Assembly: GCA_044228795.1 (NCBI GenBank)
Contig: JBGAUE010000007.1
Location: 62,001-126,000 of the forward strand
Origin: M0108 sp044228795
GTDB taxonomy: Bacteria > Pseudomonadota > Gammaproteobacteria > Chromatiales > Chromatiaceae
Reading direction: 5' to 3'
DNA length: 64,000 bases
Positions within the stretch are counted from its first letter, which is position 1. Each line of letters opens with the position of its first letter. The notes under the pieces were generated by a model. The model did not search any database and was not told where the DNA came from. It saw nothing but the letters and a program-made list of their open reading frames with translations. The translations under genes were made by a program, and so were the position numbers. Of the stretch, positions 43,409 through 52,456 are shown one piece after another.

Positions 43409-43999
43409 ATGGGCTTGGGCCTGGCACAAGATTTGGGCTCCGGATGGCTGCCCCAGGCTCGCCGGCTCATCTCCCCCAACTGGGATGAACGCCCGCCCAG
43501 CACCCCCGTGGACTTGCTGGTCATCCATGGTGTCAGCTTGCCGCCCGGCGAGTTTGGTGGCCCCTGGATCGATGCCCTCTTCCAGAATCGCCTCGATCCC
43601 GAGGCCCATCCCTATTTTCGTCCCATCGCCGGGCTGCGGGTATCCAGCCACTTGCTGATCCGCCGCGATGGCGAACTCATCCAGTACGTTGATCTGCATA
43701 AACGCGCCTGGCACGCCGGGCAGTCGCGCTTCGGTGACCGGGAGCACTGCAACGACTTCTCCATCGGCATCGAACTGGAGGGGGCGGACGAGATACCCTA
43801 CACACCCGCCCAGTACCAGGTTCTGGCCGCTACCAGTCGTGACATCCTGTCGCGCTTCCCCGCCATCACCCCCGAGCGCATCGCCAGCCATAGCAGCATT
43901 GCACCAGGCCGCAAGACGGACCCAGGTCCGGCCTTCGACTGGGAGCTATATCGGGCGCTGCTTGCAGCGAGCCTCTGCGGCGCCAAGACCCCAAATTAA
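43409..43999 (+). CDS. ampD: 1,6-anhydro-N-acetylmuramyl-L-alanine amidase AmpD
   Basis: Cytoplasmic zinc amidase for cell-wall recycling. The 196-residue protein has DLLVIHGVSLPPGEFGG with the first zinc His, HKRAWHAGQSRF, CNDFSIGIELEGAD with the catalytic Glu, and ASHSSIAPGRKTDPGPAFDW with the remaining ligands. It begins seven bases after the CBS gene on the same strand and may be read with it. Its end overlaps the end of convergent zapE by four bases. Confidence 0.95.
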   Translation: MGLGLAQDLGSGWLPQARRLISPNWDERPPSTPVDLLVIHGVSLPPGEFGGPWIDALFQNRLDPEAHPYFRPIAGLRVSSHLLIRRDGELIQYVDLHKRAWHAGQSRFGDREHCNDFSIGIELEGADEIPYTPAQYQVLAATSRDILSRFPAITPERIASHSSIAPGRKTDPGPAFDWELYRALLAASLCGAKTPN

Positions 44000-45105
44000 C
44001 GCGGGCGTCCCTCGCCACCGGCGGCGAGATAGCCGGTTGACTGCATCTCCACCAGCCGGCTCGTCAGGCGTTCATGGGCAAATTCATGCAGCTCGCCTGA
44101 ATACAGTTCCTCCAATGGCACCGCAGCGCTGAGAATCAGCTTGACGCGGCGATCGTAGAGTTCATCCACCAGGTGCAGGAAGCGCCGGGCTGCCGCGTCC
44201 TGACGAGCGGTAAGGCGGGGTACCCCGGACAGCAGAACGGTGTGAAACTCCCGGGCAATCTCAATGTAATCCGCGGCCGCGCGGGGTCCTCCGCACAGGA
44301 CCTCGAAATCGAACCAGGCCAGATCCGGCCCCAGCCGGCGCGCGGGGATGTCGCGGCCATTGACGTGCAGCACCGCTGGCCCGTCCTGATGCCCACCCGC
44401 CAGGTGCGCGAAGGTAGCGGCGAGGTGGGCCTCGGCGTCACCCGCGGCGGCATGGTGATAGACGCCGTCCTCCCGCAGGGTTTGCAGGCGGTAATCAACC
44501 CCCCCATCCAGCTCGAACACCTCGGTGTGTTGCTTGAGGAGGGCAATGGCGGGGAGAAAGAGCGGGCGTTGCAGGCCGTTGAGATAGAGGCGGTCTGGCG
44601 GTGTGTTAGAGGTGGTGACCAGGGTCACGCCGCGACGGAAGAAGGCGCGCAGCAGGCCATGCAGCAGGGTCGCGTCGGCAATGTCGGTAACCACGAACTC
44701 ATCCAGACACAGCACCCGCAGGTCCTGGCAGCGCCGCTCCGCGACCAATTCCAGCGGGTCTGGCTGGCGCGGCAGGCCTGCCATCTCATCATGCAGATCG
44801 CGCATCAGGTGATGAAAATGGAGCCGCTGCTTACCCGGCAGGGGCAAGGCCTCGGCGAACCAGTCCATGAGAAAGGTCTTGCCACGCCCGACGCCCCCCC
44901 AGAGATACAGGCCCCGCACCGGCGGCTCGGACGGTGGTTTGAAGCGCGACCGGATCCGACCCGCCAATCCCGTACTGGACGGACCCCGGATGGGTGTTTG
45001 TTCCAGGGTAACCTGTAAGGCAGCGAGCCGGCGCGCGGCCTCGGCCTGGACGGGATCGTAGGCGGTGAAACCGGTTGCCGGATCAAGGAAAGGGGCGAGG
45101 TTCAT
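43996..45105 (-). CDS. zapE: Cell division ATPase ZapE (AFG1 family)
   Basis: AFG1-type ATPase of 369 residues that associates with the Z-ring. Walker A is GGVGRGKTFLMDWF; RVLCLDEFVVTDIADATLL is Walker B with sensor; VTLVTTSNTPPDRLYLNGLQRPLFLPAIALL is a strong family signature. The C-terminal RRFLHLVDELYDRRVKLILSA is also typical. Confidence 0.94.
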   Translation of the reverse strand: MNLAPFLDPATGFTAYDPVQAEAARRLAALQVTLEQTPIRGPSSTGLAGRIRSRFKPPSEPPVRGLYLWGGVGRGKTFLMDWFAEALPLPGKQRLHFHHLMRDLHDEMAGLPRQPDPLELVAERRCQDLRVLCLDEFVVTDIADATLLHGLLRAFFRRGVTLVTTSNTPPDRLYLNGLQRPLFLPAIALLKQHTEVFELDGGVDYRLQTLREDGVYHHAAAGDAEAHLAATFAHLAGGHQDGPAVLHVNGRDIPARRLGPDLAWFDFEVLCGGPRAAADYIEIAREFHTVLLSGVPRLTARQDAAARRFLHLVDELYDRRVKLILSAAVPLEELYSGELHEFAHERLTSRLVEMQSTGYLAAGGEGRPR

Positions 45106-45266
45106 GGTGCGGGAAAGATAGCAGAGCCGCCGTTCCTTGGCGCGGGGCCAACGCAGGAATTGGCGCTTTTCATGACCTGGTCACCTCGAATTCTCCGCCC
45201 TTGGCGCGGATAATGCGCGCATCGCCCCATTTCCGGGGTGACAGTCCATCACGCGGGAGTAAGAGC

Positions 45267-45893
45267 ATGAGCGACGCACTCAACTACCTGGTCAAGGTCC
45301 GCCCCGAGGCCATGACCAGCTATTTCACCTTTCTCAAGAAGGCCGGAGACCACCTGGATGTCCGCACGCGCGACCTCATTTCGGTCATCACCAAGGTCGC
45401 GGTCCAGACCGAGCCCGGCTTCAGACAATACCTGACGCGGGCCCTGCGCAACGGCGCCAGCCCCCACGAGATCATCGACGCCCTCCTCATGGCCTTCCCG
45501 GTGCTGGGCCTGGCCAAGATCGTCTGGGCTACGGACATCCTCCTGAAAATGGACCTACCCGAATTCCGTCCTGAAAATCTGGACGCCAAACCGGAATGGC
45601 ACGACTTGGCCGCTGTCGCCGACCTGGCCGAGGGCGAGGTCTCCTTCGTCGAGGCCGATGGCCGTTTCCTCTACATCTATCGCGCCGGCGACGACTTCCG
45701 CGTCTATGACTCCCGCTGCCCCCACCAGGAGACCAACATCCCCCACCTGGCCCTGGTGGACGGCCGCCTGACCTGTCCCAAACACCACTGGGCCTTCGAC
45801 ATCACCACCGGCGAATGCCTTGAAATCGGCAACCGGCCCCTGCGCCGCTTCGAACACAAGGTCGAGGGCGACCGGCTGATGGCCTACTGGTAA
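45267..45893 (+). CDS. Carboxymuconolactone decarboxylase-like/Rieske fusion protein
   Basis: From the ATG at 45267 (208 residues) two domains are fused. Residues about 15-95 are a helical CMD/AhpD-like domain (RTRDLISVITKVAVQTEPGF ... NGASPHEIIDALLMAFPVLG), but the CxxC of AhpD peroxidases is missing. Residues about 110-208 are a Rieske [2Fe-2S] domain with Cys151/His153 (CPHQ) and Cys170/His173 (CPKHHW). The Rieske part would carry electrons; the CMD part may bind a substrate or partner. Function unknown. The gene diverges from zapE. Confidence 0.85.
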   Translation: MSDALNYLVKVRPEAMTSYFTFLKKAGDHLDVRTRDLISVITKVAVQTEPGFRQYLTRALRNGASPHEIIDALLMAFPVLGLAKIVWATDILLKMDLPEFRPENLDAKPEWHDLAAVADLAEGEVSFVEADGRFLYIYRAGDDFRVYDSRCPHQETNIPHLALVDGRLTCPKHHWAFDITTGECLEIGNRPLRRFEHKVEGDRLMAYW

Positions 45894-46059
45894 GCACATT
45901 CTCGTTCACACCCTAACAGGATGGTCAAGGGAATGGCTATCCTGCCAGGGCGCGATGGAGCCAAGGCAGCCCCGTACAGAATAATTATTAGAAGGAAATA
46001 ACCATGGCCAAACCGCCCCTGGAAAAGGTAACGCTACCTGCCACATAGATAACTGACTT

Positions 46060-46494
46060 ATGAAAATACTCACTTTCCTAGTAGTTGCTGCGGCTCTGAT
46101 ATATTTTTTTATTCAGCAACAAGGCATCTCTCTACCAAACCTTTCCCCAACGAGTCAGAGTTCAGACAGTACTCTCCAAACCGCATACAACAACAGACAA
46201 AGTAATCTTCAAGTTCAGGGGCACGGTGTTGTATCGAAGATTTTAGTGGATGACCTTGACGGATCAAGGCACCAAAGATTTATTTTAAAACTCGGCACGG
46301 GTCAGAACCTGCTGATAGCTCATAACATCGATCTAGCTCAAAGGGTAATCGAATTAAATATAGGGGATACAGTCGAGTTCAATGGCGAATATGAGTGGAA
46401 TCCAAAAGGTGGCGTCATCCATTGGACGCACCTTGATCCAAATAATCGTCATATTGGTGGTTGGTTAAAGCACGGCGGTAGAACATACCAGTAA
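46060..46494 (+). CDS. DUF3465 secreted protein on a gene cassette
   Basis: A 144-residue protein with an N-terminal hydrophobic signal or anchor (LTFLVVAAALIYFFI). The body is an OB-like beta domain: VQGHGVVSKILVDDLDG, HQRFILKLGTGQNLLIAHNIDL, VEFNGEYEWNPKGGVIHWTH. This matches the DUF3465 family of unknown role. Base composition drops sharply to AT-rich compared with the flanking genes. An attC-like site begins right after its stop, so the gene looks like an integron cassette. The 166 bases before it hold only a weak hairpin (45911-45950) and a 14-codon open frame at about 46003-46047. Confidence 0.8.
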   Translation: MKILTFLVVAAALIYFFIQQQGISLPNLSPTSQSSDSTLQTAYNNRQSNLQVQGHGVVSKILVDDLDGSRHQRFILKLGTGQNLLIAHNIDLAQRVIELNIGDTVEFNGEYEWNPKGGVIHWTHLDPNNRHIGGWLKHGGRTYQ

Positions 46495-46496
46495 CA

Positions 46497-46601
46497 TTGT
46501 AACCATCGGCTCCAAGCAACCCAATGCCGCGACGTGGCTTCCATGATGAATATTAAGCTCAGTGCAACGCGGAATTGGGTCACCTCGGCCAAGCGTTAGA
46601 C
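46497..46601 (+). repeat. attC-like site 1 (after DUF3465 gene)
   Basis: GTTAGAC at 46595-46601 fits the attC core GTTRRRY, and TAAC at 46500-46503 can pair with its GTTA. Inside, 46519-46531 and 46568-46580 form a 13-base stem with one mismatch (ACCCAATGCCGCG against its partner). Paired outer ends, imperfect inner arms and position just after a stop codon are as in integron attC sites. Confidence 0.7.
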
Positions 46602-46710
46602 GGCAAGTTCATGGGTAACTTTTATCATGATTTGATTATTTCGAAGTGCGAAACTTTGCCTTTGTAAGTAATCTGCTTAGAAATTGAAAGTGACAGACAT
46701 AGCTTGGTAT

Positions 46711-46775
46711 CGAATAACTCCTCATTCCACCGGTATGCGCGAAAAGATGCGCAGGCCGGTGAATTCAAACTAGCA
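46711..46775 (+). repeat. attC-like site 2
   Basis: ATTCCACCGG (46724-46733) pairs with CCGGTGAAT (46756-46764), and TGCGC (46736-46740) with GCGCA (46749-46753). It is flanked by AATAAC on the left and CAAACTAGC on the right, the latter like CAAACGTTAGC with two bases lost. The same layout recurs at 57489-57557. Between sites 1 and 2 lies a cassette-sized interval with no convincing gene. Confidence 0.65.
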
Positions 46776-46857
46776 TGTATAATTCGTCGATTTTGATAAG
46801 CAAATTTATTACAAAATAGATACGGCATCTTTCACCTAAGAAGGTTTAGGTAAAAAC

Positions 46858-48174
46858 ATGGCAACAAAACAGGAAACTAAAGATTTACCGTACTTTATAG
46901 ATTCGTGTGATGCCGACCTATCGATGACTAGTCGTTTGGCATTGTATTCAAATAATAATACTGGCCTTGCCGTGATTTTTGTTGAAGAGGATAGTTTCTT
47001 TAGCTTGCTTGGTGCTGAAGACAGCAGGATGGGAGCTAAAAAATATTTCGAGTGGGTGGATTTCATCCACCCTGAAGACAGTGATCTGCTTTCGTATCCC
47101 TTCTTATCGCAAGAAAAATCAGAACAAATAACCTTCAATCTCAGAATTTTAAAAGAAGATAAATCCGTTGTTATTGCGTGGGTAGAGCTGGAAAAAATCT
47201 CTTTTAGCAGCACCGATAAAATTATCACATTTAATGCAAAAATATATGATGCAAAGGGCTTGTTTGGTCAAAGCGTGCTAGAGAGTAAGTTTAGCATCAA
47301 TTTTTCGTCGTTGCTTCGCTACTCACTCGATTTTTTATATTTTAAAAATTTGCATCATATCTTCACTGCCAGCAGTCAAACCATGGCAAATATTACTGGG
47401 TTCTCATCTGGAGATGAGCATATCGGTCTAACTGATTATGATATTTTTCCAAAAGAGCATGCAGATATCTATTATCGTCTGGAAAATGAGATCCTCCAAG
47501 GAAAAAAGGCTTCTATTGTATCCATTGAGCCTTTTTATGATGAAAATGGTAACGAGGGTTGGGTAGATACTCGTAAATATCCCATAAAAGACGAGAGCGC
47601 AAAGATTGTCGGGCTTTTTGGCATCTCTAGAGACATTACTCAGGAATTATTAACGAAAAGAAAACTTGAAGAAACTCAGGAACAATTAAATAAACTGGCA
47701 AATCAAGATAGCTTGACGTTATTATTCACTCGTCGGCATGGATATGATTTATGTCAGCAAGCAATTGCGCAGGCTACCCGTTATGAAACACCGTTATCAT
47801 TGATTATGTTTGACGTTGATCATTTCAAAAAATTTAATGATATCTATGGTCATGATTGTGGTGATAAGGTCCTGGTTTATATTGCCGAGACGATACGTAA
47901 AATTATTAGGGAGACAGATATTGCGTTTCGTTATGGAGGTGAAGAGTTTGTTATCTGTACTCCACATACAGCATTGAGCGATGCTCATAATGTCATGGTA
48001 CGTATAAATAGCATTCTCAACTTCTTATCATCGCCTTGTACAGGTTCTCCGGTAACGGTAAGCAGTGGCATTGCCGAACTGGTAGAGGGTGAATCGTTAG
48101 ATGGGCTACTCAATCGGGCAGATTTATTAATGTATAAGGCGAAAGAAGCAGGACGAAATTGCATTAAATATTAA
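46858..48174 (+). CDS. PAS-PAS-GGDEF diguanylate cyclase on a gene cassette
   Basis: Protein of 438 residues that should make c-di-GMP. The N-terminal part (about 15-135) is PAS-like (FIHPEDSDLLSYP). A second PAS domain spans about 145-265 (GLTDYDIFPKEHAD ... GWVDTRKYPIKDESAKIVGLFGISRDIT). A GGDEF domain follows, with FDVDHFKKFNDIYGHDCGD and the active-site GGEEF at 360-364. RETD at 351-354 is an intact inhibitory I-site (RxxD). No membrane segment. The gene is markedly AT-rich against its surroundings and lies between attC-like sites 2 and 3, so it appears to be an integron cassette. An AAGG ribosome-binding site precedes the ATG. Confidence 0.92.
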   Translation: MATKQETKDLPYFIDSCDADLSMTSRLALYSNNNTGLAVIFVEEDSFFSLLGAEDSRMGAKKYFEWVDFIHPEDSDLLSYPFLSQEKSEQITFNLRILKEDKSVVIAWVELEKISFSSTDKIITFNAKIYDAKGLFGQSVLESKFSINFSSLLRYSLDFLYFKNLHHIFTASSQTMANITGFSSGDEHIGLTDYDIFPKEHADIYYRLENEILQGKKASIVSIEPFYDENGNEGWVDTRKYPIKDESAKIVGLFGISRDITQELLTKRKLEETQEQLNKLANQDSLTLLFTRRHGYDLCQQAIAQATRYETPLSLIMFDVDHFKKFNDIYGHDCGDKVLVYIAETIRKIIRETDIAFRYGGEEFVICTPHTALSDAHNVMVRINSILNFLSSPCTGSPVTVSSGIAELVEGESLDGLLNRADLLMYKAKEAGRNCIKY

Positions 48175-48224
48175 AATCTGATAATCATATAAACTGAATG
48201 AATTTAGAAAATAGGAAACAAAAC

Positions 48225-48286
48225 ACATAACAAATCTATCCAGCGGGTGTGCTTTCCGCTTGCACCGTTAATGGTTACCGTTAGCT
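48225..48286 (+). repeat. attC-like site 3 (after diguanylate cyclase gene)
   Basis: ACATAAC at 48225-48231 and GTTAGCT at 48280-48286 match the outer attC cores with few changes. Between them CGG-GTG (48244-48249, one extra G) pairs with CACCG (48263-48267), leaving a bulged base as attC hairpins often have. It starts 50 bases after the diguanylate cyclase stop. Confidence 0.6.
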
Positions 48287-48332
48287 AATGATATTAAATT
48301 CTCAGCTTCCTGACCGACAGAGGTCCTAATCT

Positions 48333-48494
48333 TTGATCGCAACCACCGCTACCACCCATCGCCGTCCCCTGAAAATCTGGCAATTGGTCAAACATACCTG
48401 GATGGCTGCCAAGCACCGCGATGCCGAGACGCTTGAAGCCGATGTCAGCGAGATTCTCGACAACGTCGGTTCACGCTATAACCTGGCATTTTAG
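48333..48494 (+). pseudogene. IS630-type transposase, C-terminal remnant
   Basis: An open frame ending with TAG at 48492-48494 encodes 53 residues. It resembles the extreme C-terminus of IS630-family DDE transposases: RRPLKIWQLVKHTWMAAKHR, then TLEADVSEILDNVGSRYNLAF, where a W-x-x-x-K-x-x-W pattern and a terminal GS-x-Y-x-x-x-F are usual. The catalytic domain and left end are missing, so it is a scar. The 114 bases from here to radA are AT-rich at first and hold the start of another broken frame (from GTG at 48510) but no recognisable gene. Confidence 0.6.
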
Positions 48495-48608
48495 TTTAAA
48501 GAACTATTTGTGAATGACTTAGATAATTTAATGAAAGGAACTACTAGCGGCACTCCTCTGAATTTAATTAAAGATCAGTCACAAGACCCATCCGCTTGCC
48601 ACGCCTGC

Positions 48609-49991
<1,383 letters not shown>

Positions 49992-50065
49992 TTAGGTGTC
50001 CTCACAGGGGATGCCATCGGTCGCCAGGGAGTTTAAACCCACCCCCACCGCCCATTCGATCGTTT

Positions 50066-50093
50066 TTGACCCGGCGGGGTATATCCGTATAAT
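50066..50093 (+). promoter_or_regulatory. Sigma-70 promoter of the rpsF operon
   Basis: TTGACC and TATAAT stand 16 bases apart, an almost consensus housekeeping promoter about 80 bases before rpsF. Confidence 0.85.
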
Positions 50094-50100
50094 GGCCGAT

Positions 50101-50118
50101 CCTCCCGGCTTCGGGAGG
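50101..50118 (+). promoter_or_regulatory. Leader hairpin upstream of rpsF
   Basis: CCTCCCG and CGGGAGG pair around GCTT at the start of the predicted transcript. A second weaker stem (GCCTC/GAGGC, about 50129-50151) follows. Many rpsF leaders bind the S6:S18 dimer for feedback; whether this one does cannot be settled by eye. Confidence 0.45.
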
Positions 50119-50172
50119 TTACTCCTTGCCTCACTGTCCCATGCGAGGCTGTTTAACCCGTAAGGAGACCAC

Positions 50173-50586
50173 ATGCGTCATTACGAAATCGTTTTCCTGG
50201 TGCACCCGAGCCAGAGCGAGCAGGTGCCCGCCATGGTGGAGCGCTATCGCGCCAGCATCGAAAAGTCCGGCGGCAAGATCCATCGCCACGAGGATTGGGG
50301 TCGCCGGCAACTGGCCTATCCGATCAATAAGATCCATAAGGCCCACTACATTCTCATGAATGTCGAGTGCGACCAGCCCACCTTGGACGAACTGGAAAGC
50401 GCCTTCCGCTTCAACGACGCGGTGCTGCGCAACCTCATCCTCATCCGTGACGCGGCCGTTACCGAGCCCTCGCCTCTCGCCAAGTCCGAGGAGGAGCCCG
50501 CGGACGACTCGGGTGGCGAGCGCCGCCGCCGCTCCGAGCGTGTGGAGCGGATCGAGGAAATGGACGACGAAGACGAGCTTGAGTAA
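50173..50586 (+). CDS. rpsF: Ribosomal protein S6
   Basis: 30S subunit protein that pairs with S18. MRHYEIVFLVHPSQSEQVPAMVERY and KIHRHEDWGRRQLAYPINKIHKAHYILMNV are typical. The C-terminal tail is extended and rich in Glu, Asp, Arg and Ser; such tails receive added glutamates in some bacteria through RimK. AAGGAG precedes the start; rpsR follows by nine bases. Confidence 0.98.
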   Translation: MRHYEIVFLVHPSQSEQVPAMVERYRASIEKSGGKIHRHEDWGRRQLAYPINKIHKAHYILMNVECDQPTLDELESAFRFNDAVLRNLILIRDAAVTEPSPLAKSEEEPADDSGGERRRRSERVERIEEMDDEDELE

Positions 50587-50595
50587 GAGGTTGCC

Positions 50596-50820
50596 ATGTC
50601 AAAATTTTTCCGCCGCAAGCGCTACTGCCGTTTTACCGCCGAGGGCATTGCCGAGATCGACTACAAGGATCTCAACCTTCTCAAGGCTTATGTCAGCGAG
50701 ACAGGCAAGATAGTGCCCAGCCGCATCACCGGCACCTCGGCCAAGTATCAACGCCAATTGGCCCTGGCCGTCAAGCGGGCGCGTTTCCTGGCCTTACTGC
50801 CTTATTCCGACGGCCATTGA
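50596..50820 (+). CDS. rpsR: Ribosomal protein S18
   Basis: Small 30S protein of 74 residues with the family sequence IDYKDLNLLKAYVSETGKI and PSRITGTSAKYQRQLALAVKRARFLALLPY. It is encoded between rpsF and a DUF2232 membrane protein, in the standard operon. Confidence 0.98.
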   Translation: MSKFFRRKRYCRFTAEGIAEIDYKDLNLLKAYVSETGKIVPSRITGTSAKYQRQLALAVKRARFLALLPYSDGH

Positions 50821-50896
50821 TCAGGCGTTGGTCCGCGCCATCCCGAACGATCCTTCCGGGTAGAGCGGTCCTGGGTCCGGCCATACGAGACTGTCC

Positions 50897-51808
50897 ATGC
50901 TAGGACTGGCATCCTTCATCATGCGCGGCCGCTCCCAGGCCGCGCTGATGGCTGCTGTTTTCGCGGTGTTGTCACTGCTCTTCCCACTGACGGGAATGCT
51001 CAGTTCCGCGACCCTGGCCCTGGCAACCTTGCGCCAGGGGCCTGGAGAGGGCTTGGTAGTGGGGTTTTTCGCCGGGCTGGCGACGGGTCTCTTCGCCTAC
51101 GCGGCTATGGGCAGCCCAGTGCCCGCCGTCGGCTTCGCCCTAGCTCTCTGGCTGCCGGCCTGGGTTCTGGCGGTGGTGCTGCGCAACAGTCGCTCGCCAG
51201 CCCTGACCGTTAACGTGGCGGGCCTCATAGGTTTGGCCATTCTCGTCGGCCTGAAGGTGGGCGTGGCTGATCCCGCTGCCTACTGGGCCGAGATCATGGA
51301 GCCGGTGCGTCAGGGTCTGATCGAGGGCGGCATCCTCAAGGATGCCGAAAGCCAGGCCTTGATTCAGGAACTCGCCCGGTGGATGACGGCGGCCTTTGCC
51401 GCGACTTTTTACTTTCAGGCCCTGCTAGCCCTTTTCCTGGGACGTTGGTGGCAGTCGTTGCTTTACAATCCCGGCGGGTTTGGCGAGGAGTTTCGCCACC
51501 TGCGCCTGGGTAAGGGGCTGGGTGCCCTGGGGCTAGTTCTGTTGGCCTTGCTGTTGGTGATGGGAGAAAACCAGTGGGCGGCGGATCTGCTCATCCTGAT
51601 CACCCCCCTGTTTCTGCTCCAGGGATTGGCCTTGATCCACTGGTTGATCAAGGCGATGCAAGCCAGCCGGGGCTGGCTGATTGGCTTATATGCCCTGTTC
51701 CTGCTGGCTCTGCCCCACGCTCAGGTTTTGACCGCGGGCCTGGGTTTGGCGGATATTTGGGTTAACGTGCGCGCGAGGATCAGTCCGCGCAAGACCGAAA
51801 GGAACTGA
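50897..51808 (+). CDS. DUF2232 (YybS-like) membrane protein
   Basis: Predicted inner-membrane protein of 303 residues with eight or so hydrophobic segments, starting MLGLASFIMRGRSQAALMAAV and ending in a basic tail after LPHAQVLTAGLGLADIWVN. Proteins of this family are often encoded between rpsR and rplI in Gammaproteobacteria; their function is unknown, although the fold pattern recalls ECF-type substrate-binding components. Confidence 0.82.
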   Translation: MLGLASFIMRGRSQAALMAAVFAVLSLLFPLTGMLSSATLALATLRQGPGEGLVVGFFAGLATGLFAYAAMGSPVPAVGFALALWLPAWVLAVVLRNSRSPALTVNVAGLIGLAILVGLKVGVADPAAYWAEIMEPVRQGLIEGGILKDAESQALIQELARWMTAAFAATFYFQALLALFLGRWWQSLLYNPGGFGEEFRHLRLGKGLGALGLVLLALLLVMGENQWAADLLILITPLFLLQGLALIHWLIKAMQASRGWLIGLYALFLLALPHAQVLTAGLGLADIWVNVRARISPRKTERN

Positions 51809-51904
51809 AAACGGCTGCCCAGGGGCGGCCTCGACATCCAGCGTGGACCGCACCACCTCATCATGTGGTCCGCCGCTACTGCAACTCTTACTGGGGGTAC
51901 CCAA

Positions 51905-52354
51905 GTGGAAGTCATCCTGATGAAAAAGGTCGCCAATCTTGGCAACCTCGGCGAAAAGGTGGACATTCGCGCCGGTTACGGCCGCAATTTCCTGATACCG
52001 AAGGGTTATGCCGTGCCCGCCACGGCGGATAACCTCAAGCGCTTCGAGGAGCGTCGCTCCGAGCTCGAACAACTCGCCGCCGAGGCCTACGCCATTGCCG
52101 ACGAACGCCGGGAAGAGCTCCATGGCCGCTCAGTGACCATAGCCCGCAAGGCCGGCGACGAGGGTCGGCTGTTTGGCTCCGTCGGCACCGGTGATATCGC
52201 CGAAGCAGTGCTGGCCCTGGGCTTCAAACTCCACAAACAGGAAGTGCGGCTGCCCGCCGGCTCCTTCCGGGCTACTGGCCATTACGAGGTCATCGTCCAT
52301 CTCCATCCCGAGATTGACGCCACCCTCAAAATCGAGATCGTCCCCGCGAGCTAG
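51905..52354 (+). CDS. rplI: Ribosomal protein L9
   Basis: 50S protein of 149 residues. Translation should begin at the GTG at 51905, giving MEVILMKKVANLGNLGEKV, the normal N-terminus; the ATG further upstream adds an unrelated stretch. GYGRNFLIPKGYA is the RNA-binding signature, and FGSVGTGDIAEAV begins the C-terminal domain. Confidence 0.97.
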   Translation: MEVILMKKVANLGNLGEKVDIRAGYGRNFLIPKGYAVPATADNLKRFEERRSELEQLAAEAYAIADERREELHGRSVTIARKAGDEGRLFGSVGTGDIAEAVLALGFKLHKQEVRLPAGSFRATGHYEVIVHLHPEIDATLKIEIVPAS

Positions 52355-52361
52355 TCGCGCA

Positions 52362-52396
52362 ACCCCAGCCTGGGCGAGTTTTGCCCAGGTTGGGGT
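52362..52396 (+). terminator. Strong hairpin after rplI
   Basis: A 14-pair stem with one G-T pair (ACCCCAGCCTGGGC against GCCCAGGTTGGGGT) around a T-rich loop, eight bases after the rplI stop. There is no T-run after it, so it may only partly end transcription before dnaB. Confidence 0.65.
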
Positions 52397-52456
52397 CAGA
52401 TCCAAGACCACCCCCTCGCGGCGCCCTCCCCGGTTGCGCCCGATCTTGAGCATTGC

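Noticed and set aside
46625..46828. Minus-strand open frame of 67 codons between attC-like sites 1 and 2
   Set aside because: It crosses attC-like site 2, so it would span a cassette border, lacks a clear ribosome-binding site and resembles no known protein.
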